Source: DATJFQ01 sp035492775 | Lineage (GTDB): Bacteria; Acidobacteriota; Vicinamibacteria; Vicinamibacterales; 2-12-FULL-66-21 | Assembly: GCA_035492775.1 (NCBI GenBank) | Contig: DATJIW010000054.1 | Coordinates: 62,001 to 126,000, forward strand | Length of the DNA: 64,000 nt | Direction: 5' to 3' | In this document: positions 23,991 to 32,977 of the stretch, in pieces | How the letters are laid out: each line of letters begins with the position of its first letter | How positions within the stretch are numbered: position 1 is the stretch's first letter | Translations under genes and position numbers: made by a program | Notes under the pieces: model-generated | What the model was told of the DNA's origin: nothing | What the model saw: only the letters and a program-made list of their open reading frames with translations | Databases searched by the model: none

Positions 23991-25415
23991 ATGGCATCCG
24001 AATATGACGTGATAGTGATCGGGTCGGGGACCGGCGGCTACGTCGGCGCGATCCGGGCCGCCCAGCTCGGCCTCCGGACCGCCGTCGTCGAACGCGCGCC
24101 CGCGCTCGGCGGCACGTGCCTCAACTGGGGATGTATTCCCACCAAGGCCCTGCTGGAGCACGCGCATTCCCTCAAGATCGCCCAGCAATGGAAGGAATGG
24201 GGTCTGACGCTCGGAGAGGCCGCCCAGTCGATCGGCCTCGACATGAATCAGGTCCAGGCCCGGAAGGACAAGATCGTCAAGCAGCTCACCGGCGGCGTCG
24301 AGTTCCTGTTCAAGAAGAACAAAATCGACTGGATCAAAGGTTCGGGCCGGCTCGCGGGCAACGGCAAGGTCGACATCACTGAAGGTGCCAAGCAGACGCT
24401 CACCGCCACCAGGGAGATCATCGTTGCGACCGGTTCTGCCCCCCGCAGCGTGCCGGGCATCACGATCGATCGTAAGCAGATCATCACGAGCGACGAAGCG
24501 ATCGGCCTGAAGGCCGCGCCGAAGTCTATCGTGGTCATGGGGAGCGGCGCGGTCGGCGTCGAGTTCGCGTCGATCTTCCGGCGTTTCGGTGGCGACGTGA
24601 CGATTATCGAACTGCTTCCGCGTCTGGTGCCGGTGGAGGACGAAGCCGTCTCGGCCGAACTGGAGAAGTCGTTCAAAAAGCAGGGCATCAAGGTCATGAC
24701 CGGCACGAAGGTCACGAGCGCGAAGGCGGGGCCGAAGGGCGTCGATCTCGAGGCGCAGACGCCGGACGGAAAAACGACAAAGCTCAACGCCGAATATCTG
24801 CTCGTCGCGACCGGCCGTGGGCCGGTGACGACGGGTCTCGGGGCGGAAGACCTCGGGCTGCGGATGGAGCGCGGCTATGTGTTCGTCGATCGGGAGTACC
24901 GGACGAACGTGCCTGGCATCTCGGCGATCGGCGATGTGATCACGTTCGACGCGCCGGGCCACCAGCAGCTCGCGCACCTCTCTTCCGCGGAAGGCATCGC
25001 TCTGGCCGAGCGGATCGCCGGCAGGGAATTCCGGCCCATCAACTACGAGCAGGTCCCCGGGTCGACCTATTGCGATCCCGAGATCGGCAGCGTCGGGCTG
25101 ACGGAAGCGAAGGCGAAGGAGCGCGGCTACGATGTCCGGGTCGGCGTGTTCAAGTTCGGCGTGCTGGGACGCGCCCGCATTGCGAACGAGACCGAGGGGT
25201 TCGTCAAGATCGTCGCCGAGAAGAAGTACGACGAGATCCTCGGCGTTCACATGATCGGGCCGCGCTCGACGGAGCTCGTCGCCGAGGCGACGCTCGCGCT
25301 GCGCCTCGAGTGCACGGTCGAGGAACTGATCCGTACCATCCACGCGCATCCGACGATGTCCGAAGCCGTCAATGAAGCGGCGCACGCGGCGCACGGGATG
25401 GCGATTCAGGCATGA
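23991..25415 (+). CDS. lpdA: Dihydrolipoyl dehydrogenase (E3)
   Basis: 474 residues, the normal length. FAD-binding GSGTGGYVGA (11-20), redox-active disulfide GTCLNWGC (Cys43, Cys48), NAD-binding GSGAVGVEFA, and the C-terminal His-Glu pair in HPTMSEAVNEAAHAAHG. It reoxidises the lipoyl groups of E2 with NAD+. It leads a cluster with E1-alpha, E1-beta, E2 and lipB. The 77-nt gap after it contains an imperfect dyad (GGGTTCCAGT ... ACTGGAAGCC), possibly a partial terminator. Confidence 0.97.
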   Translation: MASEYDVIVIGSGTGGYVGAIRAAQLGLRTAVVERAPALGGTCLNWGCIPTKALLEHAHSLKIAQQWKEWGLTLGEAAQSIGLDMNQVQARKDKIVKQLTGGVEFLFKKNKIDWIKGSGRLAGNGKVDITEGAKQTLTATREIIVATGSAPRSVPGITIDRKQIITSDEAIGLKAAPKSIVVMGSGAVGVEFASIFRRFGGDVTIIELLPRLVPVEDEAVSAELEKSFKKQGIKVMTGTKVTSAKAGPKGVDLEAQTPDGKTTKLNAEYLLVATGRGPVTTGLGAEDLGLRMERGYVFVDREYRTNVPGISAIGDVITFDAPGHQQLAHLSSAEGIALAERIAGREFRPINYEQVPGSTYCDPEIGSVGLTEAKAKERGYDVRVGVFKFGVLGRARIANETEGFVKIVAEKKYDEILGVHMIGPRSTELVAEATLALRLECTVEELIRTIHAHPTMSEAVNEAAHAAHGMAIQA

Positions 25416-25492
25416 CGTCTGTCTCCGGGTTCCAGTTCCCGTTTTGCTGAAGATGCTGGACACTGGAAGCCGGCAACCGGAAACTCGTTGAG

Positions 25493-26584
25493 ATGTCATT
25501 CAACGTCGAAACATCTACGAAGGCGTCAGAAGCTCTTCGTACGAATCAGCTTCTCGAGATGTACTACTTCGCGCGCCTGGCGCGCGACGTGGAAGAGCGC
25601 CTGGTCATTCTCTTCCGCCAGTCGAAAGTGATCGGCGGTCTCTATCGCAGCCTCGGCCAGGAAGGGGAGTCGGTCGGCACGGCTTACGCGCTGGAGCGTC
25701 GCGACGCGGTGCTGCCGCTCATCCGCAACATGGGCGCGTTGATGACGGTCGGCGTGCGCCCTCTCGAGATCTTCCGCCAGTACATGGCAAAGGGGACCGC
25801 GAACTCACGCGGCCGCGACCTCAACATCCATATCGTCCATCTGCCTGATGCCGACGCCGACGAGCCGGTCATCGTGGGACCGATTTCGATGCTCGGCGAT
25901 TCCATTCCCGTTGCAGCCGGCATTGCGATGGGCTCGCGCGCCAGGGGAGGCGACCGCGTCGCGATGGCGTGGATCGGCGACGGGGCGACGAGCACGGGCG
26001 CATTTCATGAAGGGTTGAACTTCGCCGCCGTGCAGAAGATTCCGCTCATCGTCGTGGCCGAAGACAACAAGTACGCGTATTCCACGCCGATTTCCAGGCA
26101 GATGGCGATTACGCACATCGACGAGCGCGCAGCTTCGTACGGCGTGCCGCACGAGATGGTGGACGGGAACGACATCCTGGCCGTCTACGACGTCGCGAAG
26201 CGCATGGTCGATCGCGCGCGCGCAGGCGGCGGTGCTCAGCTGATCGGTATCGACACGATGCGCATGCGGGGACACGCGCAGCATGACGATGCGCGTTATG
26301 TGCCGAAGTCGGTGCTGGAGGAATGGGCGGCGAAGGATCCGATTGCACGATTCCAGCGTGTGCTCATCGAACGCGGCGTCGCGACGGCGAAGGAGCTGGC
26401 GGATATCGATCGCATGACGAAGGACTACGCGGCGAAGGAGGCCGACATCGCCGTGGACGAACCCATGCCCGATCCCGAGTCGGTGCCTCGAGGCGTGTAC
26501 GCCGGCGACGATTACGCCGTCCCGAGGGTGGAGCTGGTGCGGTCGCCGTTTGCCGCTCGGGTTGCGGCGCCGGCGGATCACTAA
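25493..26584 (+). CDS. 2-oxoacid dehydrogenase E1 alpha subunit
   Basis: 363 residues. The thiamine-diphosphate motif is visible as GDGATSTGAFHEGLNFAAV (near 162-180) ending in AEDNKYAYSTP, and the phosphorylation-loop region as MRMRGHAQHDDARY. Together with the separate beta subunit this is the heterotetrameric E1 type. It decarboxylates pyruvate or a branched-chain 2-oxoacid and acylates lipoyl-E2. The motifs do not settle the substrate; acetoin or branched-chain use is also possible. Confidence 0.92.
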   Translation: MSFNVETSTKASEALRTNQLLEMYYFARLARDVEERLVILFRQSKVIGGLYRSLGQEGESVGTAYALERRDAVLPLIRNMGALMTVGVRPLEIFRQYMAKGTANSRGRDLNIHIVHLPDADADEPVIVGPISMLGDSIPVAAGIAMGSRARGGDRVAMAWIGDGATSTGAFHEGLNFAAVQKIPLIVVAEDNKYAYSTPISRQMAITHIDERAASYGVPHEMVDGNDILAVYDVAKRMVDRARAGGGAQLIGIDTMRMRGHAQHDDARYVPKSVLEEWAAKDPIARFQRVLIERGVATAKELADIDRMTKDYAAKEADIAVDEPMPDPESVPRGVYAGDDYAVPRVELVRSPFAARVAAPADH

Positions 26585-26619
26585 AGAGGCACGAAGGCCA
26601 ACGGAGGATGCCGGAGACC

Positions 26620-26670
26620 TGTCGCGCCCGCGCTTCGCGCGGCGGATCGCCGCAGGCGGCCGGCGCGACA
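26620..26670. repeat. REP-like palindromic element in the E1 gap
   Basis: Ends are the perfect inverted pair TGTCGCGCC (26620-26628) and GGCGCGACA (26662-26670). Two nested hairpins lie inside: CCGCGC-TTC-GCGCGG and GCCGC-AG-GCGGC. It occupies the 174-bp space between the E1 alpha and beta genes, which are normally tightly packed, so it looks inserted. No gene is seen in the gap. Confidence 0.6.
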
Positions 26671-26758
26671 ATCGACGCACCGGTTCGTTATCCGTCGCGT
26701 AGAAGCTAGTGCAGCCTCCGTGACATCCGTGGCCTCTTAGTAACGACGGTCTTGACAT

Positions 26759-27733
26759 ATGCCTGTTGTGACTTATCTCGAAGCCATCCGCCAGGCGCTG
26801 TTCGAAGAGATGGCGGCCGACGAGCGCGTGTTCGTCATGGGCGAAGACGTCGGAGAGTACGGCGGCGCGTTCAAGGTGACGGAGGGTCTTCAGGAACGTT
26901 TCGGCGGCGCGCGCGTGATCGACACGCCGATTTCCGAGCAGGCCATCGTGGGATCCGCCATCGGCGCCTCGTACATGGGACTGCGGCCGGTGTGCGAAAT
27001 CCAGTTCATCGATTTCATCGCCTGCTGCTTCGACATGCTGACGAACTTCGCGGCGACCAGCCGCTACCGAAACGGCGCCGGTGTCCCGATTGTCGTGCGT
27101 GGCCCGTGTGGCGGCGGAGTCGGCGGCGGCCCCTTTCATTCGTTGAACCCCGAAGCGTTCTTTCTGAACACACCCGGGCTCAAGATGGTCGAGCCCTCGA
27201 CGGCGTACGATGCCAAGGGGCTGCTCAAGGCCGCCATTCGAGACGACGACCCGGTGTTGTACTTCGAGCACAAGTTTCTCTATCGCCGCATCAAGGACGA
27301 GGTGCCGGAAGAGGACTATGTGGTGCCGCTCGGACGCGCGGCGGTGCGCCGCGAGGGATCGGACCTGTCGATCATCACGTTCGGCGCGATGGTCCATACC
27401 GCGATGGACGCGTCGAAGCAGCTCGAAGCGGACGGCGTCAGCGCCGAAGTGATCGATTTGCGCTCGCTCGCGCCTCTGGATCGCGAGGCGATTCTCACGT
27501 CGGTGTCGAAGACCAGCCGCGCGCTGCTGCTGTATGAAGCGCGCCGCACGGGCGGCATCGGCGGTGAGCTGGCTGCCATCATCGCCGAGGAGGCGTTCGA
27601 GTACCTCGACGCTCCCATCGTCCGGATCGCGTCCCAGGATGCTCCGGTCCCCTATGCGCCGCCGCTCGAGGCGGCATTCCTGCCCAGCGTGGCGAAGGTC
27701 GTCGATGCGGCACGAACGTTGGTAAAGTACTGA
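26759..27733 (+). CDS. 2-oxoacid dehydrogenase E1 beta subunit
   Basis: 324 residues, typical for the family. MGEDVGEYGGAFKVTEGL near the N-terminus, the Glu in VCEIQFIDF and the transketolase C-terminal segment (LRSLAPLDREAIL) identify it. It forms the E1 alpha2-beta2 enzyme with the preceding gene and shapes the active site at the subunit interface. It is separated from the alpha gene by the palindromic element and runs into the E2 gene with 1 nt between. Confidence 0.95.
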   Translation: MPVVTYLEAIRQALFEEMAADERVFVMGEDVGEYGGAFKVTEGLQERFGGARVIDTPISEQAIVGSAIGASYMGLRPVCEIQFIDFIACCFDMLTNFAATSRYRNGAGVPIVVRGPCGGGVGGGPFHSLNPEAFFLNTPGLKMVEPSTAYDAKGLLKAAIRDDDPVLYFEHKFLYRRIKDEVPEEDYVVPLGRAAVRREGSDLSIITFGAMVHTAMDASKQLEADGVSAEVIDLRSLAPLDREAILTSVSKTSRALLLYEARRTGGIGGELAAIIAEEAFEYLDAPIVRIASQDAPVPYAPPLEAAFLPSVAKVVDAARTLVKY

Positions 27734-27734
27734 C

Positions 27735-29036
27735 ATGCCCACGAATGTCGTCATGCCCCAGATGGGGGAATCGATCGCAGAAGGCACCATCGTTCGATGG
27801 ATCAAGAAGGTCGGCGACAGCGTCGACCGTGACGAACCGCTGTTCGAGATCTCCACCGACAAGGTGGATGCGGAGATCCCCTCTCCCGGTGCGGGCGTGC
27901 TGACGGAAATCAAAGTCAAAGAGGGAGAGACCGTCCCGGTGAACTCGGTCGTGGCCGTGATCGGGGACGGCAGCGGCAAACCCGCGTCCGAAACCACCGC
28001 GGCGCCGGCCGCACCTGCCCGCGCATCTGAGATGCCGGAGAGCGCGGCGGGGCAGCCCGAGGCCGCCCCGGCCGTCGAAGCGGTTGTTGCGGGAATCGAG
28101 CGCGTGCCGGCGGAGCGGGGCGAAGCGGCGACTATAGAGGATCTGCGACGGCAGAAATCTTCGCCGCTCGTGCGCCGCATCGCGCGCGAGCACAACGTCG
28201 ACATCCAGCAGATTCACGGCACGGGCATCAACGGCCGCGTCACGAAAACCGACATCCTGGGGTTCATTGAATCCGGTTCCACCGCGGCCGTGCCCGCTGC
28301 CCGCCCGCCGGTTCCGACCGGCCATGTCCCGGCGTTTCGTCCCGGCGAGCGCGTCGAGATCGTCCCGATGACGATCATGCGCAAGAAGATCGCCGAGCAC
28401 ATGGTGATGAGCGCACACACCTCGCCGCACGTGTACTCGGTGTACGAGGTCAACTTCGGACAGCTTGCCAAACTGCGCGACAGGAAAAAGGCCGATTACG
28501 AACGCGCGGGAGCGAAGCTCACCTACACGGCGCTCATCGCGAAGACAGTCGTCGATGCGCTCCGCGCATTTCCCGTGTTCAACGCCTCGATCGACGGCGA
28601 CAAGATCGTTTACAAGAAGGACATCAACCTCGGGATCGCGGTGGCGCTGGATCAGGGGCTGCTCGTGCCGGTCATCAGAAACGCAGACGAAAGAAATCTC
28701 CTCGGATTGAGCCGCGCGATCGAGGACCTCGCGTCGCGTGCGCGCTCCAAGAAGCTGAGCCCGGAAGAAGTGCAGGGCGGCACGTTCACGATCACGAATC
28801 CCGGAGTCTTCGGAGCCGTGTATGGCCTGCCGCTGATCAATCAGCCGCAGGTGGCGATTCTCGGCGTCGGCGGCATCGAAAAGCGCGCCGTCGTCGTCGA
28901 CGATGCGATCGCGATCAGGCCCACGTGCCACATCTCGCTGGGTTATGACCACCGCTTGATCGATGGAGCCGACGCGGGCCGCTTCCTCGCGTACATCAAG
29001 GAGCGGCTGGAGCGCTTCGACGAGGCATGGATGTAA
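27735..29036 (+). CDS. 2-oxoacid dehydrogenase E2, lipoyl acyltransferase
   Basis: 433 residues: one lipoyl domain (1-78; Lys43 in STDKVDAEIP is the lipoylation site), a Pro/Ala linker, the E1/E3-binding domain (143-180; SPLVRRIAREHNVDIQQIHG) and the catalytic domain with DHRLIDG near 405-411 (catalytic His406 and Asp410). It carries the acyl group from E1 to CoA. It overlaps lipB by 10 nt, so lipoyl transfer and its main acceptor are made together. Confidence 0.95.
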   Translation: MPTNVVMPQMGESIAEGTIVRWIKKVGDSVDRDEPLFEISTDKVDAEIPSPGAGVLTEIKVKEGETVPVNSVVAVIGDGSGKPASETTAAPAAPARASEMPESAAGQPEAAPAVEAVVAGIERVPAERGEAATIEDLRRQKSSPLVRRIAREHNVDIQQIHGTGINGRVTKTDILGFIESGSTAAVPAARPPVPTGHVPAFRPGERVEIVPMTIMRKKIAEHMVMSAHTSPHVYSVYEVNFGQLAKLRDRKKADYERAGAKLTYTALIAKTVVDALRAFPVFNASIDGDKIVYKKDINLGIAVALDQGLLVPVIRNADERNLLGLSRAIEDLASRARSKKLSPEEVQGGTFTITNPGVFGAVYGLPLINQPQVAILGVGGIEKRAVVVDDAIAIRPTCHISLGYDHRLIDGADAGRFLAYIKERLERFDEAWM

Positions 29037-29692
29037 GGCGCCTCGGCCTCATCGGCTATCAGGAAGCGCTCGACATTCAGAAAGACCTGGTCGAGCAGCG
29101 CCGTAACGGTGTCATTCCCGATCAGCTTCTCCTGCTCGAGCACCCGCCCGTAATTACGCTTGGCGTGAAGGCCCGCAGCAGCCGGTCCCACGTCCTTGAG
29201 AGCGACGCCTCCCTCGCTGCGAAGGGCGTCGGCGTGTTCGAGACGGGGCGCGGCGGCGACGTCACTTATCACGGACCCGGTCAGCTGGTGGGCTATCCGA
29301 TTTTTGACCTGAAGCCCGATCGGTGCGACGTTCACCAATACGTCCGCGATCTCGAAGAGGCGCTCATCCGGGCGGTTGCAGGGTTTGGTATCCCGGCACG
29401 GCGCGTGAAGGGGCTAACCGGTGTGTGGGTCGGCCCGGACGATTCCGAAGAGAAACTGGCGGCAATCGGCGTTCGAATTTCGCGCTGGATTACGAGCCAC
29501 GGTTTCGCGCTCAACGTAAACACCACGCTCGAGCATTTCGGCCTCATCGTCCCGTGCGGCATAACGGATCGCGGTGTAACGTCAATGCAACGTCTGCTCG
29601 GCCGCTCGGTATCCATGGATGAGGTTTCCGCCCACGTCGTCGCGGCATTCCGAGAAGTGTTCGAAGCGCCGCGCTTTCAACCACTTACGTAG
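29027..29692 (+). CDS. lipB: Octanoyltransferase LipB
   Basis: 221 residues. GRGGDVTYHGPGQLVGYP is the LipB signature, KLAAIGVRI carries the conserved Lys, and the catalytic Cys lies in LIVPCGITDRGVTS (near 177). It moves octanoyl groups from acyl carrier protein to lipoyl domains, the first step of lipoate synthesis; lipA is not in the window. It overlaps the E2 gene by 10 nt. Confidence 0.97.
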   Translation: MDVRRLGLIGYQEALDIQKDLVEQRRNGVIPDQLLLLEHPPVITLGVKARSSRSHVLESDASLAAKGVGVFETGRGGDVTYHGPGQLVGYPIFDLKPDRCDVHQYVRDLEEALIRAVAGFGIPARRVKGLTGVWVGPDDSEEKLAAIGVRISRWITSHGFALNVNTTLEHFGLIVPCGITDRGVTSMQRLLGRSVSMDEVSAHVVAAFREVFEAPRFQPLT

Positions 29693-29756
29693 AAGCGTCG
29701 GGAATCTGGAATAAGAGGGGACCCTCCGGTGTTCTGGATCCATACGGAGGCCACAG

Positions 29757-30377
29757 ATGCGTGAGCAGATTGCCGAACGCGCGCTGATCGGCCGCATGCG
29801 CGACAGGGATGTCTCGGCGGTTGCCGACCTGGCGTCGCTCTACGGCCCACGAATTCAGCAGCTCGCGTTCCGCTACCTCAAGAACTGGGAAGACGCAGAG
29901 GAGGTCGCGCAGGACGTCCTGATGAAGGTGTATCGAAAGATAGAAGCGTTCCGCGGCGACGCGGCGTTGTCGTCGTGGATTTACCGGATTACGTTCAACA
30001 CCGCGATGTCCCGCCTGCGGACGGCCCGTTTCAGCCGTCCGGCCGAAGTGCAGCAGACGGATATCCAGACCGAGAACGCCGAAGTCCTGAAGCCGGAGCC
30101 TGCCGACTGGTCGTCGCTCGCCGATGAATCGGTGATGCGGGTCGAGATGCGCCAGAAGCTCGTCGAAGCGCTGACGCACCTGCCCACGGTCTATCGGGTG
30201 CCAGTGCTGCTTCGGGATATCCAGGGGCTCTCGACGGAAGAGGCGAGTGCCATCCTGCGCGTGAAACCGCAGACGCTGAAGTCGCGCCTGCACCGCGGAC
30301 GGCTCATCCTCAGGAAGCACCTTGGAGATTTCGCGGGAGGCGTCGAGCTGCACTCCCGCGAACAATTGGTGAATTAG
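29757..30377 (+). CDS. ECF RNA polymerase sigma factor
   Basis: 206 residues. Region 2 (LYGPRIQQLAFRYLKNWEDAEEVAQDV) and region 4 (LPTVYRVPVLLRDIQGLSTEEAS ... LKSRLHRGR) are clear, with an Ala/Glu/Pro linker between. A GGAGG ribosome site precedes ATG 29757. ECF factors usually have a cotranscribed anti-sigma factor; here the next gene is convergent, with only a terminator between, so control must come from elsewhere. Confidence 0.95.
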   Translation: MREQIAERALIGRMRDRDVSAVADLASLYGPRIQQLAFRYLKNWEDAEEVAQDVLMKVYRKIEAFRGDAALSSWIYRITFNTAMSRLRTARFSRPAEVQQTDIQTENAEVLKPEPADWSSLADESVMRVEMRQKLVEALTHLPTVYRVPVLLRDIQGLSTEEASAILRVKPQTLKSRLHRGRLILRKHLGDFAGGVELHSREQLVN

Positions 30378-30386
30378 TGAACTGAC

Positions 30387-30408
30387 GAATTGGTGAATCC
30401 ACCAATTC
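30387..30408. terminator. Bidirectional terminator between sigma factor and MDH-like gene
   Basis: GAATTGGTG-AATC-CACCAATTC, a perfect 9-bp stem with a 4-nt loop, between two convergent genes. Partial copies of the arm (CAATTGGTGAATT) occur just before it. Confidence 0.65.
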
Positions 30409-30417
30409 ACCGTTCTC

Positions 30418-31257
30418 TCAGCGAAGCCCCCGCTCAAACTGCGTCCTTTCATGCCGGCTCAGCGCCGGATCGAGCGTTCGTCCGACACCGCCCTTCATGA
30501 TTTCAACCGGCACGGCTGCAACGAGGTTGCGGCCGATGCCGGGGACGTCGAGCACGGCGAAGCACGTGTAACGGCGGCGGGAGCCGGAGGCCAGCGCCTC
30601 CGAGATTCGTGCCCCGGCGCTCGCGAGCGTGAATGGCGACGGCGGCCAGAGTGCCGGCAGCCGCGCGGACAGCGAGGCTATTTGATGTGCCGGCAGGACG
30701 CGCTCGATCGGCTGGTTGTAGGCCGTCGCCGACTGCCACGCGATCACCGCCTCGGCCGGCGGCACTCCTGCAACGCTCAACGACACGTCTACCGGACTGG
30801 CGTCGACGAGCGCGGCCGTGCAGGCGCGCAGCGCCGACTCGAGCGCCAGCGGAGCGGAGCCGACCAGTCGTCGCGCGCTCACGTGCAGTTCGCCGGCACT
30901 GCGCGCCATCAGCTCGCGCTGACCCCCTCCCGCGAAAACGAACGGCGCTCTCGGCTCGACTGCGGCGATCTGCCTGACGAGCGCCAACCCTCCTTCGCCA
31001 GCGATCTCACCCGTCGCGAGCAAATCGGCCAGGACGATGGCGTCGGCTCCGGCCGCTGCGGTGTAGTCCGCCGCCGCGGTCAGCCGCGCACTGAACGGCT
31101 CCACCGGCGATGACTGCTGGATATCGAGCGCCTTGCCTTCCGCTACGCGCACGTCGGGATCGATGAGCCTGATCTGACGGACGCGGCTGCGCAGGGCGAG
31201 CTTCTGCGCGAGCGCGCCGCCCACTGCACCGGCGCCGATGATCGCAATCGTCGACAT
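30418..31257 (-). CDS. Malate/lactate dehydrogenase-like protein lacking catalytic residues
   Basis: 279 residues, about 30 shorter than the family. The NAD-binding end is intact (IIGAGAVGGALAQ, then LIDPD). The mobile loop that should carry the active-site arginines is replaced by LADLLATGEIAGEG. The catalytic His motif G-x-H-G-D is GVPPA (164-168), and the Asp of the LDSARF motif is Glu (LALESALR). It probably binds a dinucleotide but is unlikely to oxidise malate or lactate. It is divergent from the SDR gene. Confidence 0.75.
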   Translation of the reverse strand: MSTIAIIGAGAVGGALAQKLALRSRVRQIRLIDPDVRVAEGKALDIQQSSPVEPFSARLTAAADYTAAAGADAIVLADLLATGEIAGEGGLALVRQIAAVEPRAPFVFAGGGQRELMARSAGELHVSARRLVGSAPLALESALRACTAALVDASPVDVSLSVAGVPPAEAVIAWQSATAYNQPIERVLPAHQIASLSARLPALWPPSPFTLASAGARISEALASGSRRRYTCFAVLDVPGIGRNLVAAVPVEIMKGGVGRTLDPALSRHERTQFERGLR

Positions 31258-31280
31258 CGCGAGTGCAATATTCTATAGCC

Positions 31281-31976
31281 ATGGTTGCGATCGTCACCGG
31301 CGGCTCGAAAGGGATTGGATTCGCCATCGCGCGCGCGTTCATCAAGCAGGGCATGAACGTCGTAATCTCCGCGCGCAAGGACGGCGAACTGGCGCGTGCA
31401 GTCGACGAGCTCGGCGGGGCCGAGCGCATTGCCGCCGTCCGGGCCGACGTCCGGCGGGCTGCCGACGCAGATCGGCTCGTGAACGAGACGGTGCAGCGAT
31501 TTGGCGGAGTGGACGTCCTCGTCAACAATGCCGGCATCGGCCGCTTCGCGAACGTGGCGGACATGCCGATCGAAACATGGCAGGAGGTCATCGACACGAA
31601 CCTGAGCGGCGTGTTCTACTGCTGCCATGCCGCGGTGCCGGAACTGCGGCGCCGCAACGGCGGCTACATCGTCAATATCGCCAGCCTCGCCGGGAAGAAC
31701 CCCTTCGTTCAGGGAGCGGCGTACTGCGCATCGAAGGCAGGCCTGATCGCCTTCAGCGAAGCGCTGATGCAGGAAGTGCGGCACGACAACATCCGGGTGA
31801 GTTACGTCATGCCCGGGTCGGTCTCGACCGACTTCATCGGGCGGAACGCCGACGACTCGTGGAAGCTGACGGCCGACGATGTGGCGCAGGTCGTGCTGGA
31901 TCTGGTCACGCTCGATAACCGCGCGCTCGCCAGCCGCGTCGAACTGCGGCCGTCGCGCCCGCCGCGCAAGTCCTGA
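31281..31976 (+). CDS. Short-chain dehydrogenase/reductase
   Basis: 231 residues from ATG 31281 (GTG 31263 would add six). Classical SDR: TGGSKGIGFAIA cofactor loop, NNAGIGRFA, catalytic Ser in IVNIASLAG and YCASK (Tyr-x-x-x-Lys). NADP preference is possible from Arg-Lys in ISARKDGE. Substrate unknown. It is 8 nt ahead of the pseudokinase gene. Confidence 0.93.
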   Translation: MVAIVTGGSKGIGFAIARAFIKQGMNVVISARKDGELARAVDELGGAERIAAVRADVRRAADADRLVNETVQRFGGVDVLVNNAGIGRFANVADMPIETWQEVIDTNLSGVFYCCHAAVPELRRRNGGYIVNIASLAGKNPFVQGAAYCASKAGLIAFSEALMQEVRHDNIRVSYVMPGSVSTDFIGRNADDSWKLTADDVAQVVLDLVTLDNRALASRVELRPSRPPRKS

Positions 31977-31984
31977 AACCGCGG

Positions 31985-32971
31985 ATGACGACCAACGTCG
32001 CCCATTACAACCTGCTCGAACGCATCGGGAGCGGACCCCTCGGCGAGTTGTATCGCGCACGCGATACGAAAGTCGGGCGCACGGTTGCGCTGAGAGTGGT
32101 CTCACATTCGATCGCGACGGATCCGGCGCGCTTCTCGCGGCTTCTCGCCGACGCGCGCGCCGCGACGGGCGTCTCGCATCCGAACGTCGCGACACTGTTC
32201 GACGTCGGCGAGGAAGTCGAGCACCCGTACCTCTCGCACGAGTTCGCAGCCGGCCGCCTCCTGTCGGAGGAGATTGACGGTTCCCCCATCAATCCCCGGC
32301 GGGCGCTCGATCTCGTGCTGCAGATCGCCGACGGGCTTGCCGACGCCCACGCCAGCGGCGTGATCCACGGCGATCTCCGTCCGGATACGATCATCGTCAC
32401 CGCCAAAGGCAGCGCGAAGATACTCGAGTGCGGCTTCGCGTCGTGGACGCGCGGCGGCGCGCTGCGGGTCCAGGCCGCGCAGGATCTCGATCGCCTGCCG
32501 TCGGACGCGAACGACGTGGTTGCCTATCTGTCGCCGGAACAGGCGGTCGGCGTCGCCAGCGACGTTCGGAGCGACGTGTTCATGCTCGGCACGCTGGCGT
32601 ACGAGATGCTCACCGGGCGCAATCCGTTTTCGGCCGCCGCCCCGGCGGACACGGTCATCAACGTCATACGTCGAAAACTGCCGCTGGTGTCCGAAGCGAA
32701 TTCAGCCGTTCCGACTGAAGTCGACGGCATCGTCGCGCGCGCGCTGTCGCGGAACATCGAGGACCGCTATCAGACCGCGGCCTCCTTCGCCGCCGCTCTG
32801 CGTACGATTTCGACCATGCTCGACGTCCGGGAAGGGGATGCCGCGACGCCGTCTGGGCTGATGCCGCTCGATGACAAGCCGGACCGGCACGGCACGGCCG
32901 TTCTGTTCGCCGCGCTGGGCGTTGCGGTCCTTGCCGCGATAGTCGTCTGGTGGTTCCTCGCGCGCAGCTGA
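31985..32971 (+). CDS. Hanks-type pseudokinase with C-terminal TM anchor
   Basis: 328 residues. The fold is plainly a Ser/Thr kinase (glycine loop IGSGPLGELY, DVFMLGTLAYEML), but key residues are changed: VALK lysine is Arg37, HRDLKPxN reads HGDLRPDT (Arg129 to Gly, Asn135 to Thr), and DFG is ECG (Glu148, Cys149, Gly150). The active kinase at 57905 keeps all of these at the same spacing. A single transmembrane helix lies near 306-326 with only a few residues after it, so the domain is cytoplasmic. Probably a non-catalytic sensor or scaffold. Confidence 0.85.
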   Translation: MTTNVAHYNLLERIGSGPLGELYRARDTKVGRTVALRVVSHSIATDPARFSRLLADARAATGVSHPNVATLFDVGEEVEHPYLSHEFAAGRLLSEEIDGSPINPRRALDLVLQIADGLADAHASGVIHGDLRPDTIIVTAKGSAKILECGFASWTRGGALRVQAAQDLDRLPSDANDVVAYLSPEQAVGVASDVRSDVFMLGTLAYEMLTGRNPFSAAAPADTVINVIRRKLPLVSEANSAVPTEVDGIVARALSRNIEDRYQTAASFAAALRTISTMLDVREGDAATPSGLMPLDDKPDRHGTAVLFAALGVAVLAAIVVWWFLARS

Positions 32972-32977
32972 AGCCGG

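Noticed and set aside
26585..26758. The palindrome between the E1 genes as an ordinary terminator
   Set aside because: No T-run follows, the genes on both sides belong to one complex, and the nested hairpins with perfect ends look more like a REP element.
25805..28204. A 799-codon open frame on the minus strand across the E1/E2 genes
   Set aside because: It is the shadow of three clear enzymes on the plus strand, is rich in Arg/His/Asp as GC-rich antisense frames are, and shows no family motif.
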